Under the pieces are notes generated by a model. It did not search any database. It was not told the DNA's origin and worked only from the letters and a program-made list of their open reading frames with translations. From Acidobacteriota bacterium (lineage in GTDB: Bacteria > Acidobacteriota > Thermoanaerobaculia > Thermoanaerobaculales > Thermoanaerobaculaceae): 56,441 nt of DNA. The stretch's first letter is position 1; every line of letters begins with the position of its first letter. The translations under genes were made by a program, and so were the position numbers. The DNA lies in the NCBI GenBank assembly GCA_016213675.1, contig JACQZW010000093.1:1-56441 (forward strand), in the 5' to 3' direction. Shown in pieces: positions 25,263-34,700 of this stretch.

Positions 25263-25675
25263 GTCACCCGCTCCTCGCCCGGAGGCGTCCGGACGGGGCT
25301 ATGCTATCCCCGAACCAGCGGCACGGCAAACGCGTTCGCACCGGCGTGCCCCGCTCGGACCGGCGCCGTGTCCAGCGACACGGCCAGCCCTGCGGAATCA
25401 CGCGACGAAGACGAAGCCGATGTCCTCCCGTTCATCGTCGTTCGGAAACGTTCGTGACCCGGTGGGGTCGCTGGAAAGTGTAGCAAGTCCAACGGGTTGA
25501 GGCCGCGGCTTCTGCCACGGCTTGTGGCGGAATTGCGACGATCGAGGGTCCTGCGGGGACGTTGCGGCCGCCGCGCCGAGTGCCGCCGAACGCGGTACGG
25601 CGGTCTGGGCCCGACCCTCCAATCGTCCCTTCCCCGATGCCGACGATGCGGGGCGTGATGATTCGGAGTCATCAA
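25263..25675. other. intergenic stretch between divergent toxin-antitoxin loci
   Basis: About 410 bases lie upstream of the MNT gene (minus) and the DUF4258 gene (plus). It holds a second copy of the 14-mer CCCGGTGGGGTCGC (25458-25471) found in the tRNA-like fragment at 23651-23664. No gene is seen. Confidence 0.4.
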
Positions 25676-25703
25676 TTGACATTAGGTCATTACATGCTAT
25701 CCT
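25676..25703 (+). promoter_or_regulatory. promoter with internal operator for the DUF4258 toxin-antitoxin pair
   Basis: TTGACA (25676-25681) and TATCCT (25698-25703) are spaced 16 bases apart, eight bases before the GTG of the toxin gene. TGACATTAGGTCA, an inverted repeat (TGAC/GTCA with a 5-base centre), overlaps the -35 box and spacer. This is a good position for the HTH antitoxin to repress. The sequence is AT-rich relative to its surroundings. Confidence 0.55.
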
Positions 25704-25710
25704 GGCCTGT

Positions 25711-25989
25711 GTGCGAGAGCCGCTCACCCGGCGCGAGGCTCGACGGCTGATCCACGAGATCCTCGCTGCCGGCACCGTGGGCCTGAGCAGCCACGCGTTG
25801 GACGAGTTGCGGAAGGATGAGGCGACGGCGGTGGATGCGATCATCGTGCTTCGCGCGGGAACCGTCCGGCGAGTCGAGCTGAGGAACGGCACCTGGCGGT
25901 ACCCGGTGCGGACCGCGCGAATGACGGTTGTCGTGGCGTTCCGATCCGCGGTCCGGCTCGTCGTCGTGACGGCATGGAGGAACCGATGA
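25711..25989 (+). CDS. DUF4258-like toxin of a toxin-antitoxin pair (92 aa)
   Basis: The small basic protein has the pattern LSSHALDELRKDEATAVDAI and ends TARMTVVVAFRSAVRLVVVT, the S-x-H-A-x-x-R/E... V-V-T layout of the DUF4258 family. DUF4258 is related in fold to RelE/MqsR-type RNases and is usually the toxin of a two-gene module with a zinc-finger XRE antitoxin. The start GTG 25711 sits just behind the promoter, and the leader is nearly absent. The stop overlaps the antitoxin ATG by three bases. Confidence 0.7.
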   Translation: MREPLTRREARRLIHEILAAGTVGLSSHALDELRKDEATAVDAIIVLRAGTVRRVELRNGTWRYPVRTARMTVVVAFRSAVRLVVVTAWRNR

Positions 25990-26468
25990 AGTGCACCGAG
26001 TGCAGGGGAACGATGAAGACCAAACGGGAGAACTACCGCTACGCCGCCAGCGGCCTGCCGGTCACACTGGCGGGCGTCAAGGTCAGTCGCTGCTCGAAGT
26101 GCGGCGCGCACGAGGTGGCCATCCCGCGAATCGAGGAACTGCACCGGGTGATCGCCCTGGCCGTGATCTCCAAGTCGGGTCGGCTCGCCGCGCCGGAGAT
26201 CCGTTTCCTGCGCAAGTTCCTTGATTGGTCCGGCGCCGAACTCGCACGGCACGTGGGCGTGGACGTCGCGACCGTCTCGCGGTGGGAGAACGGCCAGCAA
26301 CCGATGGGGCCGATCGCCGACCGACTGCTGCGGATGATCGTCGGCTGCCGCCAGCCCGACCAGGGCTACTCGGTCGAGAAACTGATCGGTGTTCGCGGCG
26401 CGCAGGCGCGCCCCACCCGGATCGATGTGCGTGAGGCGAAGGGGGCTTGGCGGGCCGAGGCGGCGTAG
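25986..26468 (+). CDS. MqsA-like zinc-finger XRE antitoxin (160 aa)
   Basis: An N-terminal YgiT-type zinc finger (MKCTECRGTMKTKREN, then VSRCSKCGAHEV; two CxxC pairs) is joined to a C-terminal XRE helix-turn-helix (FLRKFLDWSGAELARHVGVD, then ATVSRWENGQQPM). This is the MqsA layout: the N-terminal half binds the toxin and the C-terminal half binds the operator. GGAGG lies five bases before the ATG, and the gene overlaps the toxin stop, so the pair is translationally coupled. The C-terminal ~40 residues are an extension. Confidence 0.85.
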   Translation: MKCTECRGTMKTKRENYRYAASGLPVTLAGVKVSRCSKCGAHEVAIPRIEELHRVIALAVISKSGRLAAPEIRFLRKFLDWSGAELARHVGVDVATVSRWENGQQPMGPIADRLLRMIVGCRQPDQGYSVEKLIGVRGAQARPTRIDVREAKGAWRAEAA

Positions 26469-26797
26469 ACCGTACTGCGCCCGGATCGGGAGCCGCCGGC
26501 TCTCCGGCGCTTCGTGAAACTCGCTCTCGCATGATCCGGCCATCATGCCACCAGCCGGAACGGCGCCGGCGCGAGCGCCGCGCGCACGACGGCGCAGGCG
26601 CCGCCGGTGCAGGCCGCTTTCGATTTGGTGGACCAGGATGTTGCGGCTCCAGCCATTGTCCACGTTTGCTCAGATGTCCGCCCCTGCGGGCAACTCATGC
26701 CGAACCCGGAAACTCCCTCCTGCTTCTCGGCGAGGGAATCCGGGTGACCGGGCACCCGGAGGACGCCGACGGCACGACGGTCCGGAAGGAAGCGCAA
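26469..26797. other. intergenic stretch, no gene seen
   Basis: About 330 bases lie after the antitoxin gene. The frame of the following gene stays open through it, but there is no ribosome site or conserved sequence before GTG 26798. Confidence 0.35.
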
Positions 26798-27370
26798 GTG
26801 CACGATAACGAGAACAGGAACCAGAACCTGGACCGGGTGGACGATTTCGCCGGACTGCTCCGGGCGTTCCGCAGCGCCCTCGCTGGCCGCGATCCGTGGG
26901 AAGCCGCACGACTGGCGAAGGTCGGAATCGACCGGCTCCCGGCCTGGCTCGCCACAGCCAGGCGCCGCCCCCCCGCCCCGGAGGCGGCACCTGCACCGAT
27001 CCCGGCCGACTTCCTCCAGCAGGGATGCCTCCTCCTGGGCTGCGCCGGAGACGAAGCGGGTTTGGCCGCAGCCAGGAGCGCGGCCGAACGAGTGGCGGAA
27101 CGCGACTCGTGTCGCGCCTGGGTGGAACGCGGAGAGCTTGCGCTCCGCACGGCCGAACTGGTCCTCCGACTGGTCGCCGAGCGACCGGGCATCGCCCAAT
27201 CCGACCTCGCACGCAGCGTGCTCGGCGTCGATGACGAGTTCGTCTCCGAAGTGTGCTTCTGGCTTTGCGAACTGGGCCGGCTGGACTGCCGTGGATCAGG
27301 AACGACGCGCGACGTCCGCGGACGGCGCATGACGATACCGGCGGGAGAATCCGACCGACCTGCTCCATGA
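26798..27370 (+). CDS. hypothetical protein with winged-helix-like C-terminus (190 aa)
   Basis: Not recognised. It starts VHDNENRNQNLDRVDDFAGL after GGAAGGA. The middle is helical and Pro/Ala-rich (RRRPPAPEAAPAPIP is a likely linker). The C-terminal ~70 residues (AELVLRLVAERPGIAQSDLA, then FVSEVCFWLCELGRLDCRGS) look like a MarR- or dissociation-type winged helix, so a transcription factor or DNA-binding subunit is possible. No neighbour clarifies its role. Confidence 0.5.
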   Translation: MHDNENRNQNLDRVDDFAGLLRAFRSALAGRDPWEAARLAKVGIDRLPAWLATARRRPPAPEAAPAPIPADFLQQGCLLLGCAGDEAGLAAARSAAERVAERDSCRAWVERGELALRTAELVLRLVAERPGIAQSDLARSVLGVDDEFVSEVCFWLCELGRLDCRGSGTTRDVRGRRMTIPAGESDRPAP

Positions 27371-27454
27371 ACCCCAGGCGTTGTCGGTCGTGGTAGGAAT
27401 CGTCAACCGTCGGCTTCGGCAGCCACGCGCTGGACGAGCCGCGGGACTTGCGGC

Positions 27455-29230
27455 TCAGCCCCCGCAGCCGCCGCCGCCGCCCTGGGGCCGCGGCGGGGGA
27501 CCGGAGAGCTGGGCGTTGCAGCCCTGGAACTGCGGGTTGCCCTGGCAGATCGCCTGCTGGATCGTACGGGGGTCGGCGCCGCCCGCCTGGCGCTTGTTGT
27601 CGACCAGCCACGTGGGGCTCGAGTTGAAGCCGAGCGTGCGCCCGAGCGCGATGTCCTCGCGCAGGAGCTGCCGGCCCTGGTCCCCGGTGGAGCAGGTCTC
27701 GAGCGCGGCGACGTCCATCCCCGCCTCGGTCGCGCAGGTCTGCCACGCGGCGTTGTGGATGTCCTTGTTGCGGCACCAGATGTAGTCCATGAACTTGTTG
27801 TTGTCGCGGTAGAGCTTCTTCGCGCACAGCTCGCGGATGTCCTCGTCGACCTCGCCCTGGCCGTGCATGGACTGGAACCCGTCCCCCGCCGCGTCGGCGA
27901 TGAAGTGCACGTCGAAGGCGATGTCGGCGCCGAACGCCGTCAGGATCTCGCGCATCGCGTCGAGGGCCTGCACGCCGTAGGGACACTGGGACATCACGAA
28001 CACCTGGAGGCTGCCCTTGATCTCCGGCCGGCAGACGAGCGTCTCGCGGCAGCCGGGGTCGTCGCAGTCCGCCTTCCCGTCGCCGGTGTCATCGACCGCG
28101 TTGTCGCAGATCTCCGCGTTGGGGTCGTGCCGGGCCCCGATCACGCGATCCTGGAGCCGCTGGAAGCCGGCCTTCAAGGTGGGCTCGAGGAACCTGGCGA
28201 CCTGCTGGGTACCCCCGGCATCGGCCTTGTACGTGTCGTCGAAGATGTACGCGGGCAGGAACCGGAGGCCATGCTCGGCGTACGTCGCCCTGCCCTCGGG
28301 CGTCGACCAATCCTGCTCGGTGACCTCGAGGCCGGCGAAGAAGTTCTGGAGCTGCCCGACGATGTTGGCCGTCTGGCACTCCGGGCTCCGGCAGCGCTTG
28401 TCGGCCACGACCAGCAGCTTGACCTTCGCCGGCGGCGGGATCGCGGCGCAGGGCCCCGGCTTGGGCTCGCCCAGCGCGTTGCAGATCCCGACCAGGAACG
28501 CGTGCTCGTCGCGTCCGCCGCGCCAGGGGGTGCCGTTGAGGAAGATCGTGGGGCTGCCGGTGGCGCCGGCCTGCTGCGCCTTCTCGAAGGATGCCTTGAG
28601 CAGCGCCTTGCCCTCGGGCCCGTCCGTGCAGGCGGCGACCCGCTCGATCGCCGGCGCGTCGAGCTGGCTCTGCGTCGCGCAGTCGCGCCAGTTGCCGGGG
28701 AACGCCCCGATGTCCTTGTCCCAGCACGAGAACATGTCCATCCACTTCGCCGGCGCGTGCTGGATCGTGCACAGCTCGACGATGTCGCCCGCGACCTCGT
28801 TCTCGCCGTGCATCGAGGTGAGCTGGTCGCCCGCGATCCCGCCGATGAAGTCGACCTTGAAGTCGACCCACGGGCCGATCTGCCGGAGCGCGGGGATGAC
28901 CCCGTCCAGCACCTGCACGCCGAAGGGGCACTGCGACATGATGTAGAACTGGAGCTTGGCCTGCTTCTCCGGGGGAACGACCGCCTGGGCCGTTCCCGCC
29001 CCATCGACCGCCGCGGCCTCGCGCGCTCCCGGCGCCTCGGCCGGCGGCTGCGCCGCCATGTGAACCGACGGGCCCGCGGGCTGCTGCGGCTCCCCGGCGG
29101 GCACCGGGGTGTACTGGGGCGGCGCATTCCGCCCCTGGTTGGTGGCCGCGGTCACGTCCGCGCTCCGGCATCCCACGGTCAGGGCCAGGCCGATCACGGC
29201 CAGCAATTCGATCCGATGGACTCGCGTCAC
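27455..29230 (-). CDS. lipoprotein with two GILT/DsbA-like thioredoxin-fold domains (591 aa)
   Basis: GTG 29228-29230 follows GAGGAG and gives a signal peptide ending LALTVGC (lipobox TVGC). After a Pro-rich linker come two homologous domains with MSQCPFGVQVLDG and MSQCPYGVQALDA respectively, each followed by FIGG/FIAD...SMHG...E and a C-terminal SPT-[IF/WL]-N/D motif typical of thioredoxin folds. The motif is CPxG, so the second Cys of a CxxC is missing, as in a subset of GILT-like proteins. Between the domains is a short MopE-like Cys/Asp motif (ICDNAVDDTGDGKADCDDPG). A third partial thioredoxin-like region (KVKLLVVADKRCRSPECQTA) lies in the middle. It is probably an extracytoplasmic thiol-disulfide or redox protein anchored in a membrane. 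Substrate unknown. Confidence 0.75.
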   Translation of the reverse strand: MTRVHRIELLAVIGLALTVGCRSADVTAATNQGRNAPPQYTPVPAGEPQQPAGPSVHMAAQPPAEAPGAREAAAVDGAGTAQAVVPPEKQAKLQFYIMSQCPFGVQVLDGVIPALRQIGPWVDFKVDFIGGIAGDQLTSMHGENEVAGDIVELCTIQHAPAKWMDMFSCWDKDIGAFPGNWRDCATQSQLDAPAIERVAACTDGPEGKALLKASFEKAQQAGATGSPTIFLNGTPWRGGRDEHAFLVGICNALGEPKPGPCAAIPPPAKVKLLVVADKRCRSPECQTANIVGQLQNFFAGLEVTEQDWSTPEGRATYAEHGLRFLPAYIFDDTYKADAGGTQQVARFLEPTLKAGFQRLQDRVIGARHDPNAEICDNAVDDTGDGKADCDDPGCRETLVCRPEIKGSLQVFVMSQCPYGVQALDAMREILTAFGADIAFDVHFIADAAGDGFQSMHGQGEVDEDIRELCAKKLYRDNNKFMDYIWCRNKDIHNAAWQTCATEAGMDVAALETCSTGDQGRQLLREDIALGRTLGFNSSPTWLVDNKRQAGGADPRTIQQAICQGNPQFQGCNAQLSGPPPRPQGGGGGCGG

Positions 29231-29447
29231 GATGTTGCTCCTCGAATTCGCCGGCCGCGCCCCGCGCGACCCGGCCACCATGGCCGGACCCCGCCGCGGC
29301 CCGCCGCGACGGGGAATCCTACCCCTTCCCGGGAGTCCTGCAACAGGGATCGCCGCCGGGGAGCCGACGTCCCGAACGCCTCCCCGGCGCCGGGCGAACC
29401 GGGTAGACTCGCGGCGTGCGGGGACGTCGTGGCGAGGGAGGTGCATC

Positions 29448-30893
29448 GTGAGCCTGGATCCCAGCGGCGCGCAGCGAACGTACTACGAGACCGTTTCGAT
29501 GTGCCCGACCTGTTCGGAGCTGGTGCCCGGTCGCGTGGTCGGGCGGCCGGACGGGGTCTTCGTGGCGCGCGAGTGCCCGGCCCACGGTCCGTTCGAGGGG
29601 CTGGTCTGCTCGGACACCGCGTGGTTCGAGGGGCTGGGACGGTTCGACGTGGAGCCCGTCCGCCCGGGGCATCCGCGGGCGACGGCGGCGGCCGGCTGCC
29701 CGCGCGACTGCGGGCTGTGCCCCGAGCACCGGCAGATCGCCGGGACCGCGGCAATCGAGATCTCCAACCGCTGCGACGCCGACTGCCCGGTCTGCCTGGC
29801 CGACAACCGGGGGACGTTCGAGCTGCCGGTCGACGAGGTCCGTGCCATGGTCGATTCCCTGCTCGCCGCGCAGGGCTTCGTGGACGCCCTCACCCTGTCC
29901 GGCGGAGAGCCGACGATGCACCCCGACATCCTCGAGATCCTCGCCGCGCTGGACCGGCCCGAGATCGGCCGGGTCGTGCTGGACACGAACGGCCTGCGCA
30001 TCGCCGAGGACGATCGGTTCCTCGACGCGCTGGCGCGCCGCCGGGTGATGGTCAGCCTGCACTACGACGGATCGGGAGCGCGGCGGCTGCGCGGCGTCTC
30101 CGCCGAGGTGCAGGAGCGGGCGCTCGCACGGCTTCTGCGCTGGGGCATCCCGACCGCACCGCTCGTGCTGGCCGTCCGGGACGTCAACGACGGCGAGCTG
30201 GGGACGATCGTCGCGTCGCTCCTGACCCGCTCGCCCGCGATCCAATCGGTCGTCGTGTCGCTCATGGCCTACACCGGCGCCAACGGCTCGCGCTTTCCCG
30301 GGGATCCGCGGCGGCGACTCACCATCCCGGCGGCGCTGGAGCTTCTGGACGGCGGGTCGGCCGGGAACCTCGGCAGGCGGGCGTTCATCCCGCTGCCGAT
30401 GCCCAACCCGGTCTGCGCCGCGATCGGCTACTTCCTGGTGATGGACCGCGAGCTCACCCCGCTCATCCCGCTCGCCGACGTGGACGACGTGGTCCACTAC
30501 CTGCGCAACATGAACTTCGCGCGCGACGACGGCGGCCTCGAGCGCCTGCTGCGCGACGGCGTCGACCGCGTCTACGCGCACCCGGAGGCGTATCCGGACT
30601 CCGAGCGGCTGCTGCGCAAGTTCCGCGACCTCCTCTGCACGCTCTTCCCGCAAGGCCGGCCTCTCGAAGCGGACCGCCGGCGGGCCGTGGTCGAGGAGCG
30701 GGTGAAGGTCGTCTACCTCATCCAGTTCATGGACCCCTGGACGTTCGACTCGGTCCGTCTGTCCAAGTGCTCGTGCCAGCACCTGATGCCCGACGGCCGC
30801 ATCGTCCCGAGCTGCGCGTACTACTCGTATCACCGGCGGCTCGATCCGCGGTTCGCGCCGGCGGCGGCGCCGGCGAGGGGGGAGGGCGCATGA
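29448..30893 (+). CDS. radical SAM protein of the Tes (tetraether synthase)-like family (481 aa)
   Basis: An N-terminal rubredoxin-like zinc site (CPTCSELV ... CPAHG) is followed by GCPRDCGLCPEHRQ and the radical SAM cluster motif NRCDADCPVC (CX3CX2C). SAM-binding elements follow (LTLSGGEPTMHPD). The C-terminal FMDPWTFDSVRLSKC ... DGRIVPSCAYYSYHR matches the end of the archaeal Tes family, which couples isoprenoid or acyl chains in membrane-spanning lipids. In bacteria related enzymes have been linked to membrane-spanning lipids, but many homologues have unknown substrates. The start GTG follows GGGAGG. The gene overlaps the SDR gene by four bases, so the two probably act in one pathway. Lipid modification is inference. 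Confidence 0.75.
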   Translation: MSLDPSGAQRTYYETVSMCPTCSELVPGRVVGRPDGVFVARECPAHGPFEGLVCSDTAWFEGLGRFDVEPVRPGHPRATAAAGCPRDCGLCPEHRQIAGTAAIEISNRCDADCPVCLADNRGTFELPVDEVRAMVDSLLAAQGFVDALTLSGGEPTMHPDILEILAALDRPEIGRVVLDTNGLRIAEDDRFLDALARRRVMVSLHYDGSGARRLRGVSAEVQERALARLLRWGIPTAPLVLAVRDVNDGELGTIVASLLTRSPAIQSVVVSLMAYTGANGSRFPGDPRRRLTIPAALELLDGGSAGNLGRRAFIPLPMPNPVCAAIGYFLVMDRELTPLIPLADVDDVVHYLRNMNFARDDGGLERLLRDGVDRVYAHPEAYPDSERLLRKFRDLLCTLFPQGRPLEADRRRAVVEERVKVVYLIQFMDPWTFDSVRLSKCSCQHLMPDGRIVPSCAYYSYHRRLDPRFAPAAAPARGEGA

Positions 30894-31603
30894 GCCGATC
30901 CGTCCTGGTGACCGGAGGCAGCGGGGCGCTGGGCGGCGCCATCGTCCGGCGCCTGCGCCGCGACGGCGACGACGTGGCCTTCACCTTCCGCACGGGCCGC
31001 GAAGCGGCCGAGGCGCTGGCGGCGGCGACGGGGGCGCACGCCTTCGCGGCGGACCTGACCGACGCGGCCCAGGTGCGGCGGATGGTCGGAGAGGTCCGCG
31101 GGCGCCTGGGACGCATCGACGCGCTCGTGAACAATGCGGGCTCGGCGCAGGCGCTGCCGTTCGCCTTGATCGAGGAGCGGGACTGGGACGAGGTGCTCGC
31201 GGCGAACCTGAAGACGATGTTCCTGGTGACGCGCGAGGTGGCGCGGGAAATGGTGGCGCGCAAGGGCGGCGCCATCGTCAACATCGGCTCCTTGGCGGGC
31301 CACCGGGCGTTCGAGGTGCCGGTGCACTGGGCGACGGCCAAGGCCGGGGTGACCGGGTTCACTCTCGCGCTGGCCCAGGAGTTCGGCCGCTTCCACATCC
31401 GCGTGAACGCGGTGGCGCCCGGGCTGCTCGACGACGGCGTGGGCCGGATGGTCCCGGAGCGGGCGGCGGCGGACTTCGTCGCGCACTGCGCCGGCGGCCG
31501 GCGCGGGACCACCGCCGAGGTCGCGGACGTCGTGGCGTTCCTGCTCGGCGACGACGCCCGCTACGTCAACGCCCAGTGCCTGTGCGTCGACGGGGGAATC
31601 TGA
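30890..31603 (+). CDS. FabG-like short-chain dehydrogenase with Trp in place of catalytic Tyr (237 aa)
   Basis: This is a classical SDR fold: VTGGSGALGGAI (nucleotide binding), LVNNAGSAQ, the conserved Asn in NLKTMF, the catalytic Ser in NIGSLAG and Lys in TAKAG, and a terminal VDGGI. The catalytic YxxxK motif reads HWATAK, so the Tyr is a Trp. That should abolish normal 3-oxoacyl-ACP reduction unless another residue donates the proton. Length and order match FabG. It is translationally coupled (ATGA overlap) to the Tes-like radical SAM gene, which suggests a fatty-acyl substrate or a binding-only role. Confidence 0.85.
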   Translation: MSRSVLVTGGSGALGGAIVRRLRRDGDDVAFTFRTGREAAEALAAATGAHAFAADLTDAAQVRRMVGEVRGRLGRIDALVNNAGSAQALPFALIEERDWDEVLAANLKTMFLVTREVAREMVARKGGAIVNIGSLAGHRAFEVPVHWATAKAGVTGFTLALAQEFGRFHIRVNAVAPGLLDDGVGRMVPERAAADFVAHCAGGRRGTTAEVADVVAFLLGDDARYVNAQCLCVDGGI

Positions 31604-31691
31604 ACGAGGACGTTCCGCATCCGTCGGCGCGTGCGGTGGTTGCGCCGGGGCCGGCCGTCGCCTACCCTCCAGTTGCCGCTCGCGGCGGCAG

Positions 31692-31712
31692 CGGCCCGCG
31701 TTCCGCGGGCCG
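31692..31712. terminator. GC-rich hairpin after the radical SAM/SDR unit
   Basis: A perfect 9-bp stem (CGGCCCGCG/CGCGGGCCG) with a TTC loop lies 89 bases after the SDR stop. There is no T run, so it is terminator-like rather than a canonical intrinsic terminator, or it may be part of the next leader. Confidence 0.35.
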
Positions 31713-31755
31713 GCGGTGAGGGCGTGGAGCATCGGCGGCGACGAGGGAGGGTTCG

Positions 31756-34700
31756 ATGACGACGACCATGCGGCTCGGGGCGCTGTGTTGTCTCGCGGCG
31801 GCGGCGGGCGCGGGGTGCGCGGATGGTGCCGCGCAGCCTGCCGACGGCGCCGATGTCGGCGTGGACGACGGCGGGGAAGCCGTCGAAGCAGCGGACGGGG
31901 ACGACGGGGACGCGGGGGAGGGGGAGGACGCGGCGGACGACGGCACGGACGGCGAGACCGGCTGCGAGCCGGGCGAGACGCCGTGCCTCGGCGCGTGCGT
32001 CGACCTGGGCGCCGATCCCGACCACTGCGGCGAGTGCGGGCTGCCGTGCCGTCCCGAACATGCGACCGGAGCCTGCCTGGCCGGCACGTGCGCCATGGTC
32101 TGCGAGGGCGGCTGGGTGGACGCCAACGGGACGACGATCGACGGCTGCGAGTACGCCTGCACCGCCACGGCGACGGGCGAGCCGGCGGGTCCGGGCTGCG
32201 CGGACGGCTCCGACAACGACTGCGACGGGCGGACCGACGCCTCCGACCCCGATTGCGCCTCGTGCTATCCGGAGTTCTGCAACGGGCGGGACGACGATTG
32301 CGACGGGCTGACGGACGAGGACTACGACCTGGACTTCGATCCCGTCCACTGCGGGGCCTGCGGCCACATGTGCCCGCCGCGACCCAACGCCCGGGCGAGC
32401 TGCGTGCTGGGCGACTGCGACCTCATCTGCAACCCGGGCACCAGCGATGCCAACGGCGTCCTGGCCGACGGCTGCGAGAACACCGAGTGCATCCCGTCGG
32501 TCGTCCCGGACGGCACGACCTGCGACGGCGTGGACGACGACTGCGACGGCCTGACCGACGAGGAGTGGGTGGCGAGCGGGAGCTGCGGGGTGGGCGTCTG
32601 CCTCCGCCCGGACGTCTGCCATCGCGCCGAGGTGTCCTGCCGGCCGGGCACGCCGCCGGCGGGCAGCGACGCGCGCTGCGACGGTCTGGACGAGGACTGC
32701 GACGGCGCGACCGACGAGGACGGGGACTGCGACTGCCTGGTCCCGGCCGACTGCGACGACGGCGACCCGTGCACGACCGACGCGTGTGGCGCCGATTTCC
32801 GCTGCGTCAGCACGGTCGTGCCGGACGGAACGGGCTGCCCGGCCGGCGCCTGCTGCTCCGGCGGCTGCGTCGATACGGACGCGAGCCGCGAGCACTGCGG
32901 GGCGTGCGGCAACGCGTGCCCGGACGACGTCGGCGCCGCCGGGCGCTGCGCCGCGGGCTCCTGCCTGCTCGACTGCCTCCCCGGCCGCGTCGACCTCGAC
33001 GGCGCACCCGGCTGCGAGTACGAATGCGCCTTCGTCGCGCCGGACGAGCTGTGCAACGGCCTCGACGAGGACTGCGACGGCGAGGTCGACGAGGGATGTG
33101 CGTGCATCGACGGCGAGTTCCGGCCGTGCGGCACCGACGCGGGCGCGTGCGAGCTGGGGTGGGAGGTGTGCGCGTCCGGCGCCTGGGGCGCCTGCGCGGG
33201 CGGGGTCGGCCCGGGCACGGAGTCCTGCAACGACGTGGACGACGACTGCGACGGCGCGACGGACGAGGGTTTCGGCGTCGGCGACCCGTGCGACGGCCCG
33301 GACACCGACTTCTGCGCGGAGGGCGCGACGCGCTGCGCGGCCGGCGGCGGGGTCGAGTGCGGCGACGCCAGCGGCGACAGCGTCGAGACGTGCGACGGGC
33401 TGGACGACGACTGCAACGGCTTCACCGACGAGGGCTTCGACGTCGGTGCGGGCTGCGACGGCGCGGACGCGGACCTCTGTCCGGAAGGGGTCAACGCCTG
33501 CGACGGCTCCGGCGGCGCCCGCTGCACCGACGCCTCGGGCGACTCCACGGAGACGTGCAACGGGGCGGACGACGACTGCGACGGCGCGACCGACGAGGGC
33601 TGCGCCTGCGTGGACGGGGCGACCCAGGGCTGCGGCACCGACGCGGGCGAGTGCGTGCGCGGGACGCAGACCTGCGCCGCCGGCGCGTGGGGCCCGTGCG
33701 CGGGAGAGATCGGCCCGCGGCCCGAGACGTGCGACGGACTCGACGAGAACTGCGACGGCGCGACGGACGAGGGTTTCGGCGTCGGCGACCCGTGCGACGG
33801 CTTCGACACCGATCTCTGCCCGGAGGGCCTCGTGGCCTGCACGCCGGGCGGCTCGACCCGCTGCACCGACGTCTCGGGCGACTCCGCGGAGACGTGCAAC
33901 GGGGCGGACGACGACTGCGACGGGACGACCGACGAGGGCTTCGGCCTGGGGGCGACCTGCGACGGCGCGGACCTGGACGACTGCGAGGAAGGGGTGATCG
34001 AGTGCGCGCCGGCCGGCGGGACGCGATGCAGCGACGTGTCGGGAGACACGGTCGAGACCTGCAACGGCCTGGACGACGACTGCGACGGGCAGACGGACGA
34101 GGCGTGCAGCGCCTGCTCCGGGAGCGGATGGGTGTTCGAGCCGGTGGATGCCCCGGACGACGTCGGAAGCTACGTCGCCTCGGCGATCGACGGGTCGGGC
34201 GGCATCCACGCCGCCTACCAGGACAACACGGCCAACGACCTCGTGTACGCCTACCACGGGCCGGGCGGGTTCTGGATCCCGGCGGCGGTGGACACGACGG
34301 GGACGACGGGACAGTACACGTCGGTCGACATCGATGCGGGCGGCGGCACGCACCTCGCGTACTACGACGCGACGAACTCGGCCCTGCGCTACGCGCGCCG
34401 CCTGCCCGGAGGCGCCTGGGAGTTCGCCACGGTCGATTCGGCGAACGTCGTCGGCCAGTACGCCTCGCTCGACGTCGATGCCGCCGGCAACGTCCACGTC
34501 GCCTACTACGACGCGACGAACAACGACCTGCGCTACGCCTTGCGCTCCGCGGCCGGCGCGTGGGGCTCGCCGCAGATCGTCGAGGCCGCGGGCAATGTCG
34601 GCTCGTGGGCCTCGATCGGGGTCGACGCCGCGGGCGGCGTGCACATCGCCTACCGCGACGAGACGACGAACGACCTCAAGTACGCGTACAAGCCGAGCGG

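Noticed and set aside
27755..29300. Long plus-strand open frame opposite the double thiol-oxidoreductase gene
   Set aside because: Shadow of the minus-strand gene; its translation is Leu/Asp/Val-biased without a domain, and only its distal part runs into real radical SAM/SDR sequence in another frame.
31602..31615. GAACG/CGTTC hairpin right after the SDR stop as terminator
   Set aside because: Only 5 bp and no T run; the 9-bp hairpin at 31692-31712 is a better candidate.
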